A stretch of DNA of 64,000 bases from PMP191F sp047602185 (GCA_047602185.1 JASGHY010000001.1:7440001-7504000), one strand, 5' to 3'; counted from the stretch's first letter, positions 8,700 to 17,985 are shown. The notes: a model not told the origin generated them from the sequence alone. Made by a program: numbers and translations.

Positions 8700-9701
8700 A
8701 TGAAAAGAAGTTTTACCTGTTTATGCCTCACAGCTTTGTCTTTTTCGCCTGCAACAAAAGCACAGGCTCAAAACGGTTTTCATGTCGTTAAAACATTCCA
8801 TATTGCCAGCAATGGCGGATGGGATTACCTGGCTGTAGGCCCGGGTAATAAGTTGTATGTTTCACACGGAACCCAGGTCAATATTCTGGATAAGAACTCA
8901 GGAGATTCTGTAGGGTTTATTCCTAATACTACCGGTGTTCATGGAATTGCATTTGTGCCTGAGCTGGGAAAGGGATTTACTACTAACGGAAGATTGAATA
9001 CAGTCTCTGTTTTTGAACTGGCAACAGGTGTAGTAACTGCACAAATTGCAACAGGCGATAATCCTGACGCGATCCTGTATGATAAGTTCTCTAAAAAACT
9101 GTTCACCTGTAACGGACGAAGTAAAAATATTACAGTCATCGATCCGGCTACCAGTAAAGTGGTAGCTACAATTGATGCAGGTGGTAAACCAGAAACAGCG
9201 GTGAGCGATGAAAAAGGCAAAGTGTATGTAAATATTGAGGATAAAAACGAGATAATAGTATTGGATCTGAAAAACAATCGGGTAGAAAATCGTTGGTCAT
9301 TAGCTCCTGCTGAAGGTCCTACCGGTTTGGCTATTGACAGGATCACCAACAGATTGTTTGCCGGTTGCGATAAATTACTGGTGGTAGTAGATGCCGGCAA
9401 TGGTAAGATCATAGACAAAATAACAATCGGCGATGGGTGTGATGGCGTAGCATTTGATAATGCAACCAAAACCATTTTTACATCTAATGGTGAAGGCACT
9501 ATGACGGTAATTGCTGAACAATCAGCCAATGCTTACGTAGTGAAAGAAACTGTAGCTACTAAAAAAGGAGCAAGAACTATTGCTATAGATGAAACTTCGC
9601 ATACATTGTATTTACCTACTGCCGAGTTTGGTAACGCTACTGAAGAAGGTAAAAGGCCGCCAGTGGTTCCCGGAACATTCCAGGTACTGGTGATCCGTTA
9701 A
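8700..9701 (+). CDS. YncE-like beta-propeller protein, exported
   Basis: 333 residues. I choose ATG 8700 (MKRSFTCLCLTALSF...), which begins a clear signal peptide cleaved near AQA-QNG; an upstream frame to 8652 runs through the terminator. The rest is a series of about 40-residue blades of the YncE/YVTN type, for example NAKLYVTN-like repeats 'KLFTCNGRSKNITVIDPATS' and 'NRLFAGCDKLLVVVDAGNG'. Family members are periplasmic propellers of unclear activity; E. coli yncE is linked to iron supply and outer-membrane receptors (established for that gene). It sits tail to tail with a TonB siderophore receptor, which fits a metal-uptake context. Confidence 0.87.
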   Translation: MKRSFTCLCLTALSFSPATKAQAQNGFHVVKTFHIASNGGWDYLAVGPGNKLYVSHGTQVNILDKNSGDSVGFIPNTTGVHGIAFVPELGKGFTTNGRLNTVSVFELATGVVTAQIATGDNPDAILYDKFSKKLFTCNGRSKNITVIDPATSKVVATIDAGGKPETAVSDEKGKVYVNIEDKNEIIVLDLKNNRVENRWSLAPAEGPTGLAIDRITNRLFAGCDKLLVVVDAGNGKIIDKITIGDGCDGVAFDNATKTIFTSNGEGTMTVIAEQSANAYVVKETVATKKGARTIAIDETSHTLYLPTAEFGNATEEGKRPPVVPGTFQVLVIR

Positions 9702-9721
9702 GGTCTGACTTTCTTTAAAGA

Positions 9722-9754
9722 AAAAACGCCTGTGTAACCAACACAGGCGTTTGC
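9722..9754. terminator. Bidirectional terminator between propeller and TonB receptor genes
   Basis: A perfect 12-bp stem (aaacgcctgtgt / acacaggcgttt) with a 5-nt loop lies between two converging stops. An A run on one side and T's on the other suit termination in both directions. Confidence 0.88.
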
Positions 9755-9771
9755 AGGATATGGTTTATTGG

Positions 9772-12165
9772 TTAAAATCTGTATGATAAAGTAGCTACTA
9801 CCTGGCGCGGAGGAATAGGATTGATGCTATAGTTTTCATGCACATAGTAGTTCAATGTGTTGGTGATGTTTGACACTTTGGCCAGTAAACTGATGTTTTT
9901 GTAAGTATACCCCAGTGAAACATCTACTGTCGTAAATCCCGATACGGGAATAAGTCTTGAATAGGTTTGTGTCTGGCCGATGGTATTGTTCCAGCCACCG
10001 AAGCGTTTACCGATATAAAATACTGAGGCGCCTGCCTTAAATCCTTTCAGCCTGTTGCCGGTGAAAGTGTAGAACACGGTGCCGTTTGCTGTGTGAGCCG
10101 GGTTATTGACAAGACGCTCACCGGTTACATAACTGCCTTTGGTATCAGGTGTTTTGGTATAGCGCATATAGTTATAGCTATAGCCAGCCATTACGTCCAG
10201 CCCCTTTAAAGGATGACTTACAAGATCCAGTTCAATACCATCGCTGGTAGTCTGGCCGGTTAATTCTTTCAGGTTCGTATTGTTATTTACATTACCATTA
10301 GCATCCAGCTGTGCAGTTTGTGCCAGGTTATTGTTCACGATCCTGTAAAAGGTAAGATTCGCAGAAAGAAGCCCGTTGAAAAAATCATTCTTTATACCCA
10401 ATTCATACTGATCAATAATGGAAGGCTGTAAAGCATTGCCATAAATATCAGTACCACTGTTTACAGCAAATGAGTTAGCATAGCTGGCAAACAGTGAAGT
10501 GTGACTGGTTGGCTTGTACACCAGGCCTATACGTGGGGAAAATGCTTTATCATCTTTAATGGTAGTACCACTGGTTTTTACGTTCGTCACGTAGTTTATA
10601 GTATCAATAGGTCTCGCACTCTGGTATGACCAGCGAACGCCCGCCAGTAATTTTAATTTAGGAGTGAGGCTGATAAGGTCCTGCACATAGGCGCCAAAAC
10701 GGTTTACTGGTGTTTTAGTAAGGCGGATAGCTGTAGCATCGGGAATATCTGTGCGTGGAGTATATTTTGTTGGGTCAAGAATATTGATCTTGTCATAGGT
10801 AGCTGGTTGATTATAGGTATAGTTCTGTGTAAAATACCTGTCTGCATCTACCCCGGCCAGTAAAGTATGATCAATTACGCCGGTTTTGAATTTGCCGGTT
10901 AGATCGGCCTGCGCTATATAATAACTTTCTTCTGAATTGCTACGGCCGAGAGGTCTTGTCCAGTCTCCGTTGGCAGCAGCCTGTATCCTTTCTGTTGAAT
11001 AGTAATCGCGTTTATACAGTTGGTACGAAACTGTAGTAGTAAGTTGCCATGATTCGTTAAAGCGATGTTTCAAAGCTGCATTGGCAGTAGCCTGTTGTGT
11101 TTTGGCATATTGCCAGGAGGTGCCAAAAAAAGCTGAGCGTGCAACATCGGGGATAATGGTATTATCAAGTGTGCCGATGCCAAAGTCAGGTGTAAAATTA
11201 TGTTTGAGGTAATCTCCCTGAACCAGTAACTCTGTGCGTTTACCCAATTTGAATAACAGCGATGGATTAATATAATACCTTTTAGAACTTACCACATCGC
11301 GGTAGCTTTTAGCTGATTCATACGTGCCGTTTAGACGAAAAGCAATACCGGAAGAAATTGGTCCGTACACATCAAAAGCCGGTTTATAAAGGTCATAACT
11401 GCCGGCGCGCATAGATACCTCACCGCCAAAATGGAATTTAGGCTGTTTAGTAACCATGTTGATGATGCCGCCCGGGGCTACATTACCATAGAGAATAGCG
11501 GAGCTTCCTTTCAATACTTCTACTTTTTCCAGCGAGCTTACTTCGGGCATAGCTCCGCTGTTGATGCGTGCGCCGTTTTTAAACATATTACCACTGGAAA
11601 ACGAATAGCCACGTGCTGAAAAACTTTCCTGTGTGCTGCCACGGGTGGTTGACAGGTAAACACCGTTTGTGTTTTTTATAACATCGCTTAGGCGCATTGC
11701 CTGTTGGTCCTTAATAACCCCTTCGCCAATTACCGCAATGCTTTGCGGTAGATCCATTGGCGAAATAGCCACTTTGCCTACCGTTACAGGGCTTGTATTC
11801 AGGCTTTTCTTCACATTTACGATCACATCTTCCAGTTGTGAAGAATTTTCGGTTAAAGAAAAACTAACCTCAGTAACTTTTTCAGCAACAACTGTTACCG
11901 TCTGTTGCTGGGTCTTCAGGCCGGTATGTGAAACAACGATGGTATAGGTACCAGGTAAAATATGGTGCATGCTAAAGCGGCCATCGTCACTGGTAAAAGA
12001 AGCGTATTTTGTCCCTTTTAAAATAATACTCACAGAAGGTACGGGTTGCCCGTCGGAAGATGTTACTTTCCCTTTAATACCTGCATTGGTTTGTGCGTGT
12101 AAGAGCGGCGTAATAAGCAGTAGCATGGCGATAACAGCCAGTCGGTTTAATCTTAAGCTCAACAT
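9772..12165 (-). CDS. TonB-dependent siderophore receptor
   Basis: 797 residues from ATG 12165 (MLSLRLNRLAV...); a longer frame to 12270 adds residues before the signal peptide and is rejected. Order: signal peptide 1-25, carboxypeptidase-D-like regulatory domain (about 28-105, GIKGKVTSSDGQPVPSVSI), plug domain (about 120-240, with QSIAVIGEGVIKDQ and VEVLKGSSAILYGNVAPGG), and a 22-strand-type barrel ending in the aromatic terminus ATLSYRF. It belongs to the FhuA/ferrichrome-type siderophore branch, so the ligand is probably a ferric hydroxamate or related chelate (family inference). No SusD partner is present. Four tandem 11-bp TTCAGAATTTC units lie about 143-186 bp upstream. Confidence 0.93.
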   Translation of the reverse strand: MLSLRLNRLAVIAMLLLITPLLHAQTNAGIKGKVTSSDGQPVPSVSIILKGTKYASFTSDDGRFSMHHILPGTYTIVVSHTGLKTQQQTVTVVAEKVTEVSFSLTENSSQLEDVIVNVKKSLNTSPVTVGKVAISPMDLPQSIAVIGEGVIKDQQAMRLSDVIKNTNGVYLSTTRGSTQESFSARGYSFSSGNMFKNGARINSGAMPEVSSLEKVEVLKGSSAILYGNVAPGGIINMVTKQPKFHFGGEVSMRAGSYDLYKPAFDVYGPISSGIAFRLNGTYESAKSYRDVVSSKRYYINPSLLFKLGKRTELLVQGDYLKHNFTPDFGIGTLDNTIIPDVARSAFFGTSWQYAKTQQATANAALKHRFNESWQLTTTVSYQLYKRDYYSTERIQAAANGDWTRPLGRSNSEESYYIAQADLTGKFKTGVIDHTLLAGVDADRYFTQNYTYNQPATYDKINILDPTKYTPRTDIPDATAIRLTKTPVNRFGAYVQDLISLTPKLKLLAGVRWSYQSARPIDTINYVTNVKTSGTTIKDDKAFSPRIGLVYKPTSHTSLFASYANSFAVNSGTDIYGNALQPSIIDQYELGIKNDFFNGLLSANLTFYRIVNNNLAQTAQLDANGNVNNNTNLKELTGQTTSDGIELDLVSHPLKGLDVMAGYSYNYMRYTKTPDTKGSYVTGERLVNNPAHTANGTVFYTFTGNRLKGFKAGASVFYIGKRFGGWNNTIGQTQTYSRLIPVSGFTTVDVSLGYTYKNISLLAKVSNITNTLNYYVHENYSINPIPPRQVVATLSYRF

Positions 12166-12307
12166 AGTAGTGGTTTCTATGATTAGTGAAAATTTTTGCA
12201 AAAAAACAGTGAAGCATGTACGTTGCTGCGCGCAATCGGGAAATGCAGTTACGCAATGCGAAATAGCCATTCGAAAATTGATTCAACGCAATGCTTATTT
12301 TAAAAAC

Positions 12308-12351
12308 TTCAGAATTTCTTCAGAATGTCTTCAGGATTACTTCAGAATTCA
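12308..12351. promoter_or_regulatory. Four 11-bp direct repeats TTCAGAATTTC in the TonB/PAP2 divergent region
   Basis: The units are ttcagaatttc, ttcagaatgtc, ttcaggattac and ttcagaattca at 12308, 12319, 12330 and 12341, each exactly 11 bp apart. The layout suits cooperative binding of an OmpR/PhoB-type dimer on one DNA face. The gap separates the TonB receptor and PAP2 genes, so both could be controlled. An alternative is that it is another short-period intergenic array like those at 21641 and 53666. Confidence 0.55.
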
Positions 12352-12521
12352 ATGATCCCGGGTAGTAGTTGCACTGATATTATTGTAGGTCTGTTACATT
12401 AACAAGCTGTTTGTAAGATGGGTGTACATGCGCTAAGTGATTGTACGTTTTGATGATATAAGCTGACAGATACCGGAGGTCGTGAACTTTGAACATTCCT
12501 TAACAGCACTACACTCAATTA

Positions 12522-12543
12522 CACAGAATATCTTCAGAAACCG
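12522..12543 (+). promoter_or_regulatory. Two 11-bp half-sites just upstream of the first PAP2 gene
   Basis: cacagaatatc (12522-12532) abuts ttcagaaaccg (12533-12543), matching the word at 12308-12351 and placed 31 bp before the start at 12575. The distance to the start is close to that of the paired units before the LtaS-like gene. Confidence 0.45.
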
Positions 12544-12574
12544 CCCGGAATTTAGTATGACCTAACTCCAACAC

Positions 12575-13387
12575 ATGTTTCTACTCCGTTTAACCCTTGC
12601 CGCAGTAGTAATACTTGCGTTTCAAAACAACTGTTTTTGTCAGGCTGGAAACGGTACTGATACAGCAGGCTTGTTGTACAACAAAACAGCTATTAGTAAA
12701 GAAATAAACTGGGATACAGCTGCCATTAAAAAGCAGTCTGCTATCCGCATGTTCTATATACCGGCTGTTATGATAGCTTATGGCGTAGTGTCCTTAACAA
12801 GTGATGGCCTGGAAGACTGGAATCAGGGTATAAAAGAAGAGATCTGGACAGAGCGGCCGCACAAGCAATTGCATATTGATAATTACCTGCAATGGGCTCC
12901 TGCAGTCGCAGTATATGGACTAAACCTGGCAGGGATTAAAGGAAAGAACAATTTCAGGGACAGAACTATCATATACGGAATGTCAACCCTGATGATGAGT
13001 GCTACTGTTTTTGGGGTAAAAAAACTTACCGGAGAATGGCGGCCCGATGGTTCCAATAAGCTGTCTTTTCCTTCGGGGCATACTGCTACGGCGTTTGCTG
13101 CTGCTGAGTTTCTGCGGAAGGAGTACCAGGATGTTTCACCCTGGTATGGCATCGCGGGCTATGCAGTTGCAGCGGCCACCGGTTATCTGAGGATGTATAA
13201 TAACAAACATTGGCTGGGCGATGTAGTGGCAGGCGCGGGGATTGGTATATTATCCACAGACCTGGCCTACAGGCTTTATCCGGTAATGAAAAGAACCTTT
13301 TTTAAGAAAGAAAAACTCTCTTCAACTATGGTAATGCCCTTTTATAATGGTACCGCTGCCGGTTTGTCATTAGTCCATCATTTTTAG
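12575..13387 (+). CDS. PAP2-family phosphatase, copy 1
   Basis: 270 residues with a signal-like N-terminus (1-23) and a PAP2 domain. The three catalytic motifs are complete: K149-x6-RP (KKLTGEWRP), PSGH at 166-169 and R206-x5-H212-x3-D216. Enzymes of this kind remove phosphate from undecaprenyl pyrophosphate, phosphatidic acid or lipid A on the outer face of the inner membrane. With a sulfatase-fold transferase and two-component system nearby, an envelope-phosphate role is likely. It is followed by a colinear duplicate at 13581. Its start lies directly behind two putative regulator half-sites. Confidence 0.9.
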   Translation: MFLLRLTLAAVVILAFQNNCFCQAGNGTDTAGLLYNKTAISKEINWDTAAIKKQSAIRMFYIPAVMIAYGVVSLTSDGLEDWNQGIKEEIWTERPHKQLHIDNYLQWAPAVAVYGLNLAGIKGKNNFRDRTIIYGMSTLMMSATVFGVKKLTGEWRPDGSNKLSFPSGHTATAFAAAEFLRKEYQDVSPWYGIAGYAVAAATGYLRMYNNKHWLGDVVAGAGIGILSTDLAYRLYPVMKRTFFKKEKLSSTMVMPFYNGTAAGLSLVHHF

Positions 13388-13580
13388 CGAGTTATGATTG
13401 CAATGCTTAACAGGTAATACGCATTAACATAACTTTTTGAAAATTAATGGTGCTCTTGCATAATAAAATGCGTCCTGATACGATACTAAGCTGCTGAAAC
13501 TACCAATTGCGTGTGAGTTGTTGACATTTGTTGTTAATTGCCGACCATAGGCCATTTTTTAAAAAAATCACGTAGATTTA

Positions 13581-14393
13581 ATGATGCGCAAAACCCTGGT
13601 GACACTTGTAGTGTGTGTATTGATCGTAGGAAAAAAGTCTGCTTTCTGCCAGTTTAGCCTGGTAAGAGATAGTTTGCAGTCTGCCGCTTTCCCCGACACA
13701 GTTCCCCTGAAGGTAAACTGGAATGTTCCTCCCAAAAAAGAACCGCTGTACAAATTACTGGCTATTCCCGGCCTGATGATCACTTATGGCGTTACTTCCC
13801 TGAAAGCCGATATGCTGAAGGATGTGAACAAGAACGTTCGCGAAGAGGTGGCCATTGAACATCCTCACCAGCGCGTGCGTGTTGATGATTATCTTAAATG
13901 GGCGCCTGCGGTTGCCGTGTATGGCTTGAATCTGGTGGGTATCAAGGGTAAAAATAATTTTAAAGACCGTACCATCATTTATGGTATGTCTATGATATTA
14001 ACCAACTCGGTTGTTTTCGGAACCAAGAAGATCAGTGGTGAAGAACGCCCTGATGGTTCAGATCGTTACTCATTTCCTTCCGGTCATACTGCTGTTGCAT
14101 TTGCCTCTGCCGAATTTATGCGCAAAGAGTACCAGGATGTTTCTCCCTGGTATGGTATTGCAGGTTATGCTATGGCAGCTACTACAGGTTATCTGCGGAT
14201 GTACAATGATAAGCACTGGCTCAGTGATGTAGTTGCCGGTGCCGGTATTGGTATCCTGTCCACTGATATCGCCTATCGTCTTTATCCCACCATGAAGAGA
14301 TTATTTTCTAAAAAAGATCAAAACCTTTCTACAGTCGTAATGCCTTATTACCAGAGCGGAAGTTTTGGATTGGGAATGGTGCACCATTTCTAA
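13581..14393 (+). CDS. PAP2-family phosphatase, copy 2 (tandem duplicate)
   Basis: Also 270 residues and alignable to copy 1 without a gap. By hand count 112 of 140 residues are identical across positions 101-240, while the first 60 are much more divergent. KKISGEERP, PSGH (166-169) and R206-x5-H212-x3-D216 are all kept, so it should be active. The Trp155 of copy 1 is Glu here, beside the motif-1 Arg. The 193-bp gap from copy 1 holds no TTCAGAA unit, so the copies may be regulated differently. The heptad mosaic begins a few bases after its stop. Confidence 0.9.
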   Translation: MMRKTLVTLVVCVLIVGKKSAFCQFSLVRDSLQSAAFPDTVPLKVNWNVPPKKEPLYKLLAIPGLMITYGVTSLKADMLKDVNKNVREEVAIEHPHQRVRVDDYLKWAPAVAVYGLNLVGIKGKNNFKDRTIIYGMSMILTNSVVFGTKKISGEERPDGSDRYSFPSGHTAVAFASAEFMRKEYQDVSPWYGIAGYAMAATTGYLRMYNDKHWLSDVVAGAGIGILSTDIAYRLYPTMKRLFSKKDQNLSTVVMPYYQSGSFGLGMVHHF

Positions 14394-14395
14394 TC

Positions 14396-14729
14396 AGGTT
14401 ATAGGTTGTAAGTTTTAGGTTATAAGTTAAGGCACAAGATTCAAGGAACAAGGCTCAAGGAAATACAGTTGAGAAGTTGAAAGGTTGATAAGTTAACAGG
14501 GAAGTACGGAAGGTGAAAATATCGAATGTCAAATTTTGAATATCAAATTTCGAAAGGAAGCCGAAGGCTAGGTTGAAAAGTTGGAAAGTTGATAGGTTTA
14601 CAAGGAGCAGCCATTCACTATTCACCATTGACTATTCACTTGTTTCTACCACTCACGACTGACGACTGACGTCTCACGATTCAACCCGAAACATCAAACC
14701 CGACACTCGAAACAGTTTCACGTCTCTCA
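14396..14729 (+). repeat. Heptad/octad mosaic element, full-length copy
   Basis: Blocks in order: ttgtaag-type heptads (from 14399), cacaaga/ttcaagg heptads, agttga octads, tcgaatg heptads, a second octad block (ggttgaaa, agttggaa, agttgata), attcact heptads, ctcacga/ctgacga heptads and cccgaaa heptads. The last block runs into the 3' end of the minus-strand gene at 14727, whose TGA lies inside a cacgtctctcac word. Nothing else is seen in this gap. Confidence 0.8.
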
Positions 14730-15203
14730 CTGCTTCAACTCCACCCTGTAAAGTACCAACGTATCATTACCGGTATTCCTGATAGAATGAGGAAATTCCG
14801 GAGCCCATTTATTTGCAATGTTTATCGGCAATACAGCATTAAATGAATCCTGTTTCACTAGTTTATTCTTATTGTCAAGACCATAATGAAATAAAGTAAA
14901 AGGTGTGCTGTGTACAGCCCAGGCTACACTTCTCCAGCGATGGGCATGTATGGGTTCCGTCTGTCCGGGTAAAACGGTAACATTAAGAATACGAACACTA
15001 TCATCTTCGTATAATATAGTATGTGATAAGGGGGCGGCTTTGATCGCATCCAGGCTGTCTGGCCATGTCCAGCCGGTAGTGTCTTTATGATTAGTGGTGG
15101 CAACATCTGTTTGCGTCGTTGTAGCTGTAGTAAAGAATTTTGCACCACAGTATCCTAGTATCGCTCCTATCACAAGGCCGATGAGCAATGATTGAATTTT
15201 CAT
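14727..15203 (-). CDS. Cupin-like membrane-anchored or exported protein
   Basis: 158 residues from ATG 15203 (MKIQSLLIGLVIGAILGYCG), which gives one N-terminal hydrophobic anchor. A longer frame to 15347 is unlikely because it crosses a hairpin region. The remainder resembles a small RmlC-type cupin: 'VLPGQTEPIHAHRWRSVAW' supplies a His-x-His pair and a second strand set ends 'PHSIRNTGNDTLVLYRVELK'. No enzyme activity can be assigned. The stop codon TGA at 14727-14729 lies within the repeat mosaic, so the mosaic forms part of this gene's end. Confidence 0.6.
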   Translation of the reverse strand: MKIQSLLIGLVIGAILGYCGAKFFTTATTTQTDVATTNHKDTTGWTWPDSLDAIKAAPLSHTILYEDDSVRILNVTVLPGQTEPIHAHRWRSVAWAVHSTPFTLFHYGLDNKNKLVKQDSFNAVLPINIANKWAPEFPHSIRNTGNDTLVLYRVELKQ

Positions 15204-15330
15204 GTCAGTAACAGGTTTAAGTTTGGGTTTATAATAAGTGAAGAAGAAGGGCAGGATGAAAACCAAGCTACTGAGCTTTTTTGTTATCGAGATGTGAACG
15301 GTAAGGTGCGGACATAATAGTTTAGGAAAG

Positions 15331-15370
15331 CAAAGGGGCCTACTCATAGCATGAGTCAGCCCCTTTGTTA
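15331..15370 (-). terminator. Hairpin terminator after the PL9 gene
   Basis: The arms caaaggggcctactcat and atgagtcagcccctttg form a 17-bp stem with two mismatches and a 3-nt loop. Read on the minus strand it follows the pectate lyase stop and is trailed by a short pyrimidine stretch. Confidence 0.7.
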
Positions 15371-15421
15371 TAATGACCTGTAAATAAATGTTGTTATTTA
15401 TATCACTATCAGGTACAACGT

Positions 15422-17644
15422 TTATTTTTTCATCAGTGTAAACAGTTCACTGCTTCCGTTACTGCCTGCCAGTACAATGAAATAATTGCCGGGTCTTCTG
15501 CCGGTCATTCCATTATATTCAAGCTGGTTATTGCCTGCTGCAAAGCTCCTTTCACCAATAGCATCAACTACCTGTCCTAATGCATTGTACACACGCACGC
15601 TTACCTTCTGGCTGGATGGAAGTGTAAAGGCAATGATCACTTTTCCGGTAGTGGGGTTAGGATAAACGCCTGCTTTTGTAAAGGTTATTGGTGTCGTTTC
15701 TCTTGTGTCAACCGGTGCTGCCACACGTGCTCCGGTACAGTTGCCTGCTGTTGGACTGTTACCTGTGATCTCTATCCAGTCAATATCAGCAAACTCTGTA
15801 GCCTGTGTTGTTTCCACCCTGATGGTATTACCTCCACTCACCAGTGAAACGGTAGCAGTAGTAGTTGTGAACGTAGTACTGCTGCTTGTTTTCGGGAATG
15901 CCAGCACGCTGTTGATGGTAGCGCCGTTTACCAGCAGTTTGGCAGAAGTAGCTGCCTGCGATCCGCTGTTCTTATAACGCCAGGTAAGCGTGTAGCTGCC
16001 GGCTGCTGCTGCATTAACACGCCAGGTAATACCCTTGGCGCTTGAGTTGGTAAGGTTGATCACATAACCATTATTAGCACCGGTGTTGGCAGAAAGACTA
16101 CCGTCATAGCTGCACAAACCGGTAGTGGTGGTTGCATTATCTTCAATACGGATAGTGCTGCCGGTACCGCCTCCGCCTGTTGCAGTAAAGTTTGCAGTAA
16201 CGCTCAGATTGCTGTTCATGGTTACTGAGGTGGTAGCAGATGCTCCGCTGGCGCTGCCACTCCAGTTGGCAAAAGTATAGCCACTGGCTGCTGTTGCAGT
16301 AAGTGTAACTACAGTGCCCGCTGCATAAGAACCACCTGAGGGACTTAATGTAATTGTACCACCTGCTGCAGGGCTTGCGGCAACAGATAAAGTATAATTG
16401 GTGGTCGATGTGCTGCCTGATTCAATGGCGCCAAGATCAGGGGCTGAACCATTATAGCTAATGCCGGTGGTGGCTACACCTGCATTAATGGCATCGCTGC
16501 CCGTTGCAAGGTTCAGGAATCCGTTTGCTGTAGGCGCACTGGCAGTACCGGGTGTCAGTGTCTGAAAATCAGCACTGGTAATGGTAAAGCCGGAAGATGC
16601 ACCTGTAAAAGCATTGGGAGCAGTAGCTGTACCTATGATCCTGTCGTTACTGCCCGACTGGAAGGATAGATTGTTTTTAAAAACAGAAGTACCGCCGTCA
16701 AAGTTAAAATTACGCTCTACGTTATTGTAACCTGTACAGTTCGTCACTTCAATAGTGCCCAGGTTACGGTTATAAGTAAAGCCATGCTTACCATTGTTGA
16801 AAGCAATGCAACGTCTTACAATGTGATTTACTGAAATATCTTCACCGCCCAGTTTAAAACCGTTCTTATCGCCGTTGCCGGATGTACCACCTGTGGTCAA
16901 TATACCGTTGTCGTGCGAAATACAGTTTTCCAGCAGAATAGCGCCGATGGGGCCGGTATCGGGTTTAGTGTAGAGATCCCAGCCATCATCAATATTGTTG
17001 TGCGAAACACAACCACGGAAAATATTACCTGTGCCACAGGTGAGCTTGGCGGCAAAGCCATCTGCATCTTCATTATCAGGATCCTGGTTGTCGTAGGATT
17101 CACAATTCAGGATCAGGTTGTTGGAAGGCCAGTCGCTGATGCTGGTATAAGCCGTATTATACCGGCTGAGTTGCAGGCCGCTGTCGCGATTTTTACGGAA
17201 GATGCATTTCTCAATGATGTTGTTGTTGCCGGAAAGCAACAGGCCGTTATCACCTGCTCCTTCAATAATGAGACCGGTAAGGTGCCAGTAAGCACCATCC
17301 AGTACTATGCCCCGGTTAGAAGTAGAAAGGGCTTGTCCCGTAAAAGAGAGTAGAGGTACTTCATTGTTGTAAGCTACGATGTTTTTGTAAGCAGAAGAGG
17401 TGCCGCTATTGGTACGTGCAATTAAAATGGTAGCGGTATAACTGTAGGTACCGCCCCGCATGTAAATAGTACCCCCTGCTGTTACTTTGGTAATAGCGCT
17501 TTCAAGGGTGGTAGGTGCTGAAATAGATGTGCCTGCATTAGAGGCAGACCCGCCAGGTGCTACATAAAGAACTGATTGACTTCTTGCCTGCAACAATATG
17601 CAAAGCATAAAGCAGCAGATCGGCAATAATCGCTTCATAATCAT
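15422..17644 (-). CDS. Secreted PL9 pectate lyase with InlB-type repeat, CBM and T9SS C-terminal domain
   Basis: 740 residues: signal peptide (about 1-22), DUF1565-like strand region, and a right-handed parallel beta-helix (about 60-395). Asp195 (DADGFAAKL), Asp219/220 and Asp223 (DDGWDLYTK) reproduce the Ca2+-site Asp cluster of PL9 lyases, and Lys264 (NGFKLGGE) is placed as the catalytic base. Next come a divergent InlB/Listeria-Bacteroides repeat (about 412-490), a CBM6/35-like module (about 500-635, ending ADIDWIEITG) and a type A type-IX-secretion domain (about 660-740, YPNPTTGKV ... GNYFIVL). It should cleave polygalacturonate outside the cell or on its surface. MKRLLP at 17638 is an alternative start. 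Confidence 0.9.
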   Translation of the reverse strand: MIMKRLLPICCFMLCILLQARSQSVLYVAPGGSASNAGTSISAPTTLESAITKVTAGGTIYMRGGTYSYTATILIARTNSGTSSAYKNIVAYNNEVPLLSFTGQALSTSNRGIVLDGAYWHLTGLIIEGAGDNGLLLSGNNNIIEKCIFRKNRDSGLQLSRYNTAYTSISDWPSNNLILNCESYDNQDPDNEDADGFAAKLTCGTGNIFRGCVSHNNIDDGWDLYTKPDTGPIGAILLENCISHDNGILTTGGTSGNGDKNGFKLGGEDISVNHIVRRCIAFNNGKHGFTYNRNLGTIEVTNCTGYNNVERNFNFDGGTSVFKNNLSFQSGSNDRIIGTATAPNAFTGASSGFTITSADFQTLTPGTASAPTANGFLNLATGSDAINAGVATTGISYNGSAPDLGAIESGSTSTTNYTLSVAASPAAGGTITLSPSGGSYAAGTVVTLTATAASGYTFANWSGSASGASATTSVTMNSNLSVTANFTATGGGGTGSTIRIEDNATTTTGLCSYDGSLSANTGANNGYVINLTNSSAKGITWRVNAAAAGSYTLTWRYKNSGSQAATSAKLLVNGATINSVLAFPKTSSSTTFTTTTATVSLVSGGNTIRVETTQATEFADIDWIEITGNSPTAGNCTGARVAAPVDTRETTPITFTKAGVYPNPTTGKVIIAFTLPSSQKVSVRVYNALGQVVDAIGERSFAAGNNQLEYNGMTGRRPGNYFIVLAGSNGSSELFTLMKK

Positions 17645-17985
17645 AAAAAGTGGTTTTATTTGTTAATAATGATAGACAATACCGGGTACTATGCAGTAAG
17701 AGCAACTTATTGCGCAATACAGATCAGGCAGCAGGTAGCAACTGCTGTTGACTAAACAGTATGTTATCAATAGTAGAGTTTAACAGGCGGGGTGGGGATG
17801 CTGATCTTATGAAGCGAAGGGTGGGGAAATGGCAAGCCTGTATAAACCGATGCTAATGTATTACACGGTAACAGCGGTTTCCAACAAAAATTGGATTTTT
17901 ATTTACGCAATCGTTCCCGGTGATGGATGATCGAAAATAAACTTAGTAATAACACTATTGGATAAACGATTTAGTAGGAGTGGTA
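17645..17985. other. Intergenic region upstream of the pectate lyase
   Basis: This 341-bp gap follows the stop of a dehydrogenase gene on the same strand and should hold the lyase promoter. I see no clear operator, terminator, RNA gene or heptad array in it. Confidence 0.4.

Noticed and set aside
12074..12286. Small ORFs in the TonB/PAP2 divergent region and antisense frames such as 19536-19877 and 57495-57821
   Set aside because: They lie in shadow frames of real genes or over regulatory repeats, have no recognisable domain and no start context.
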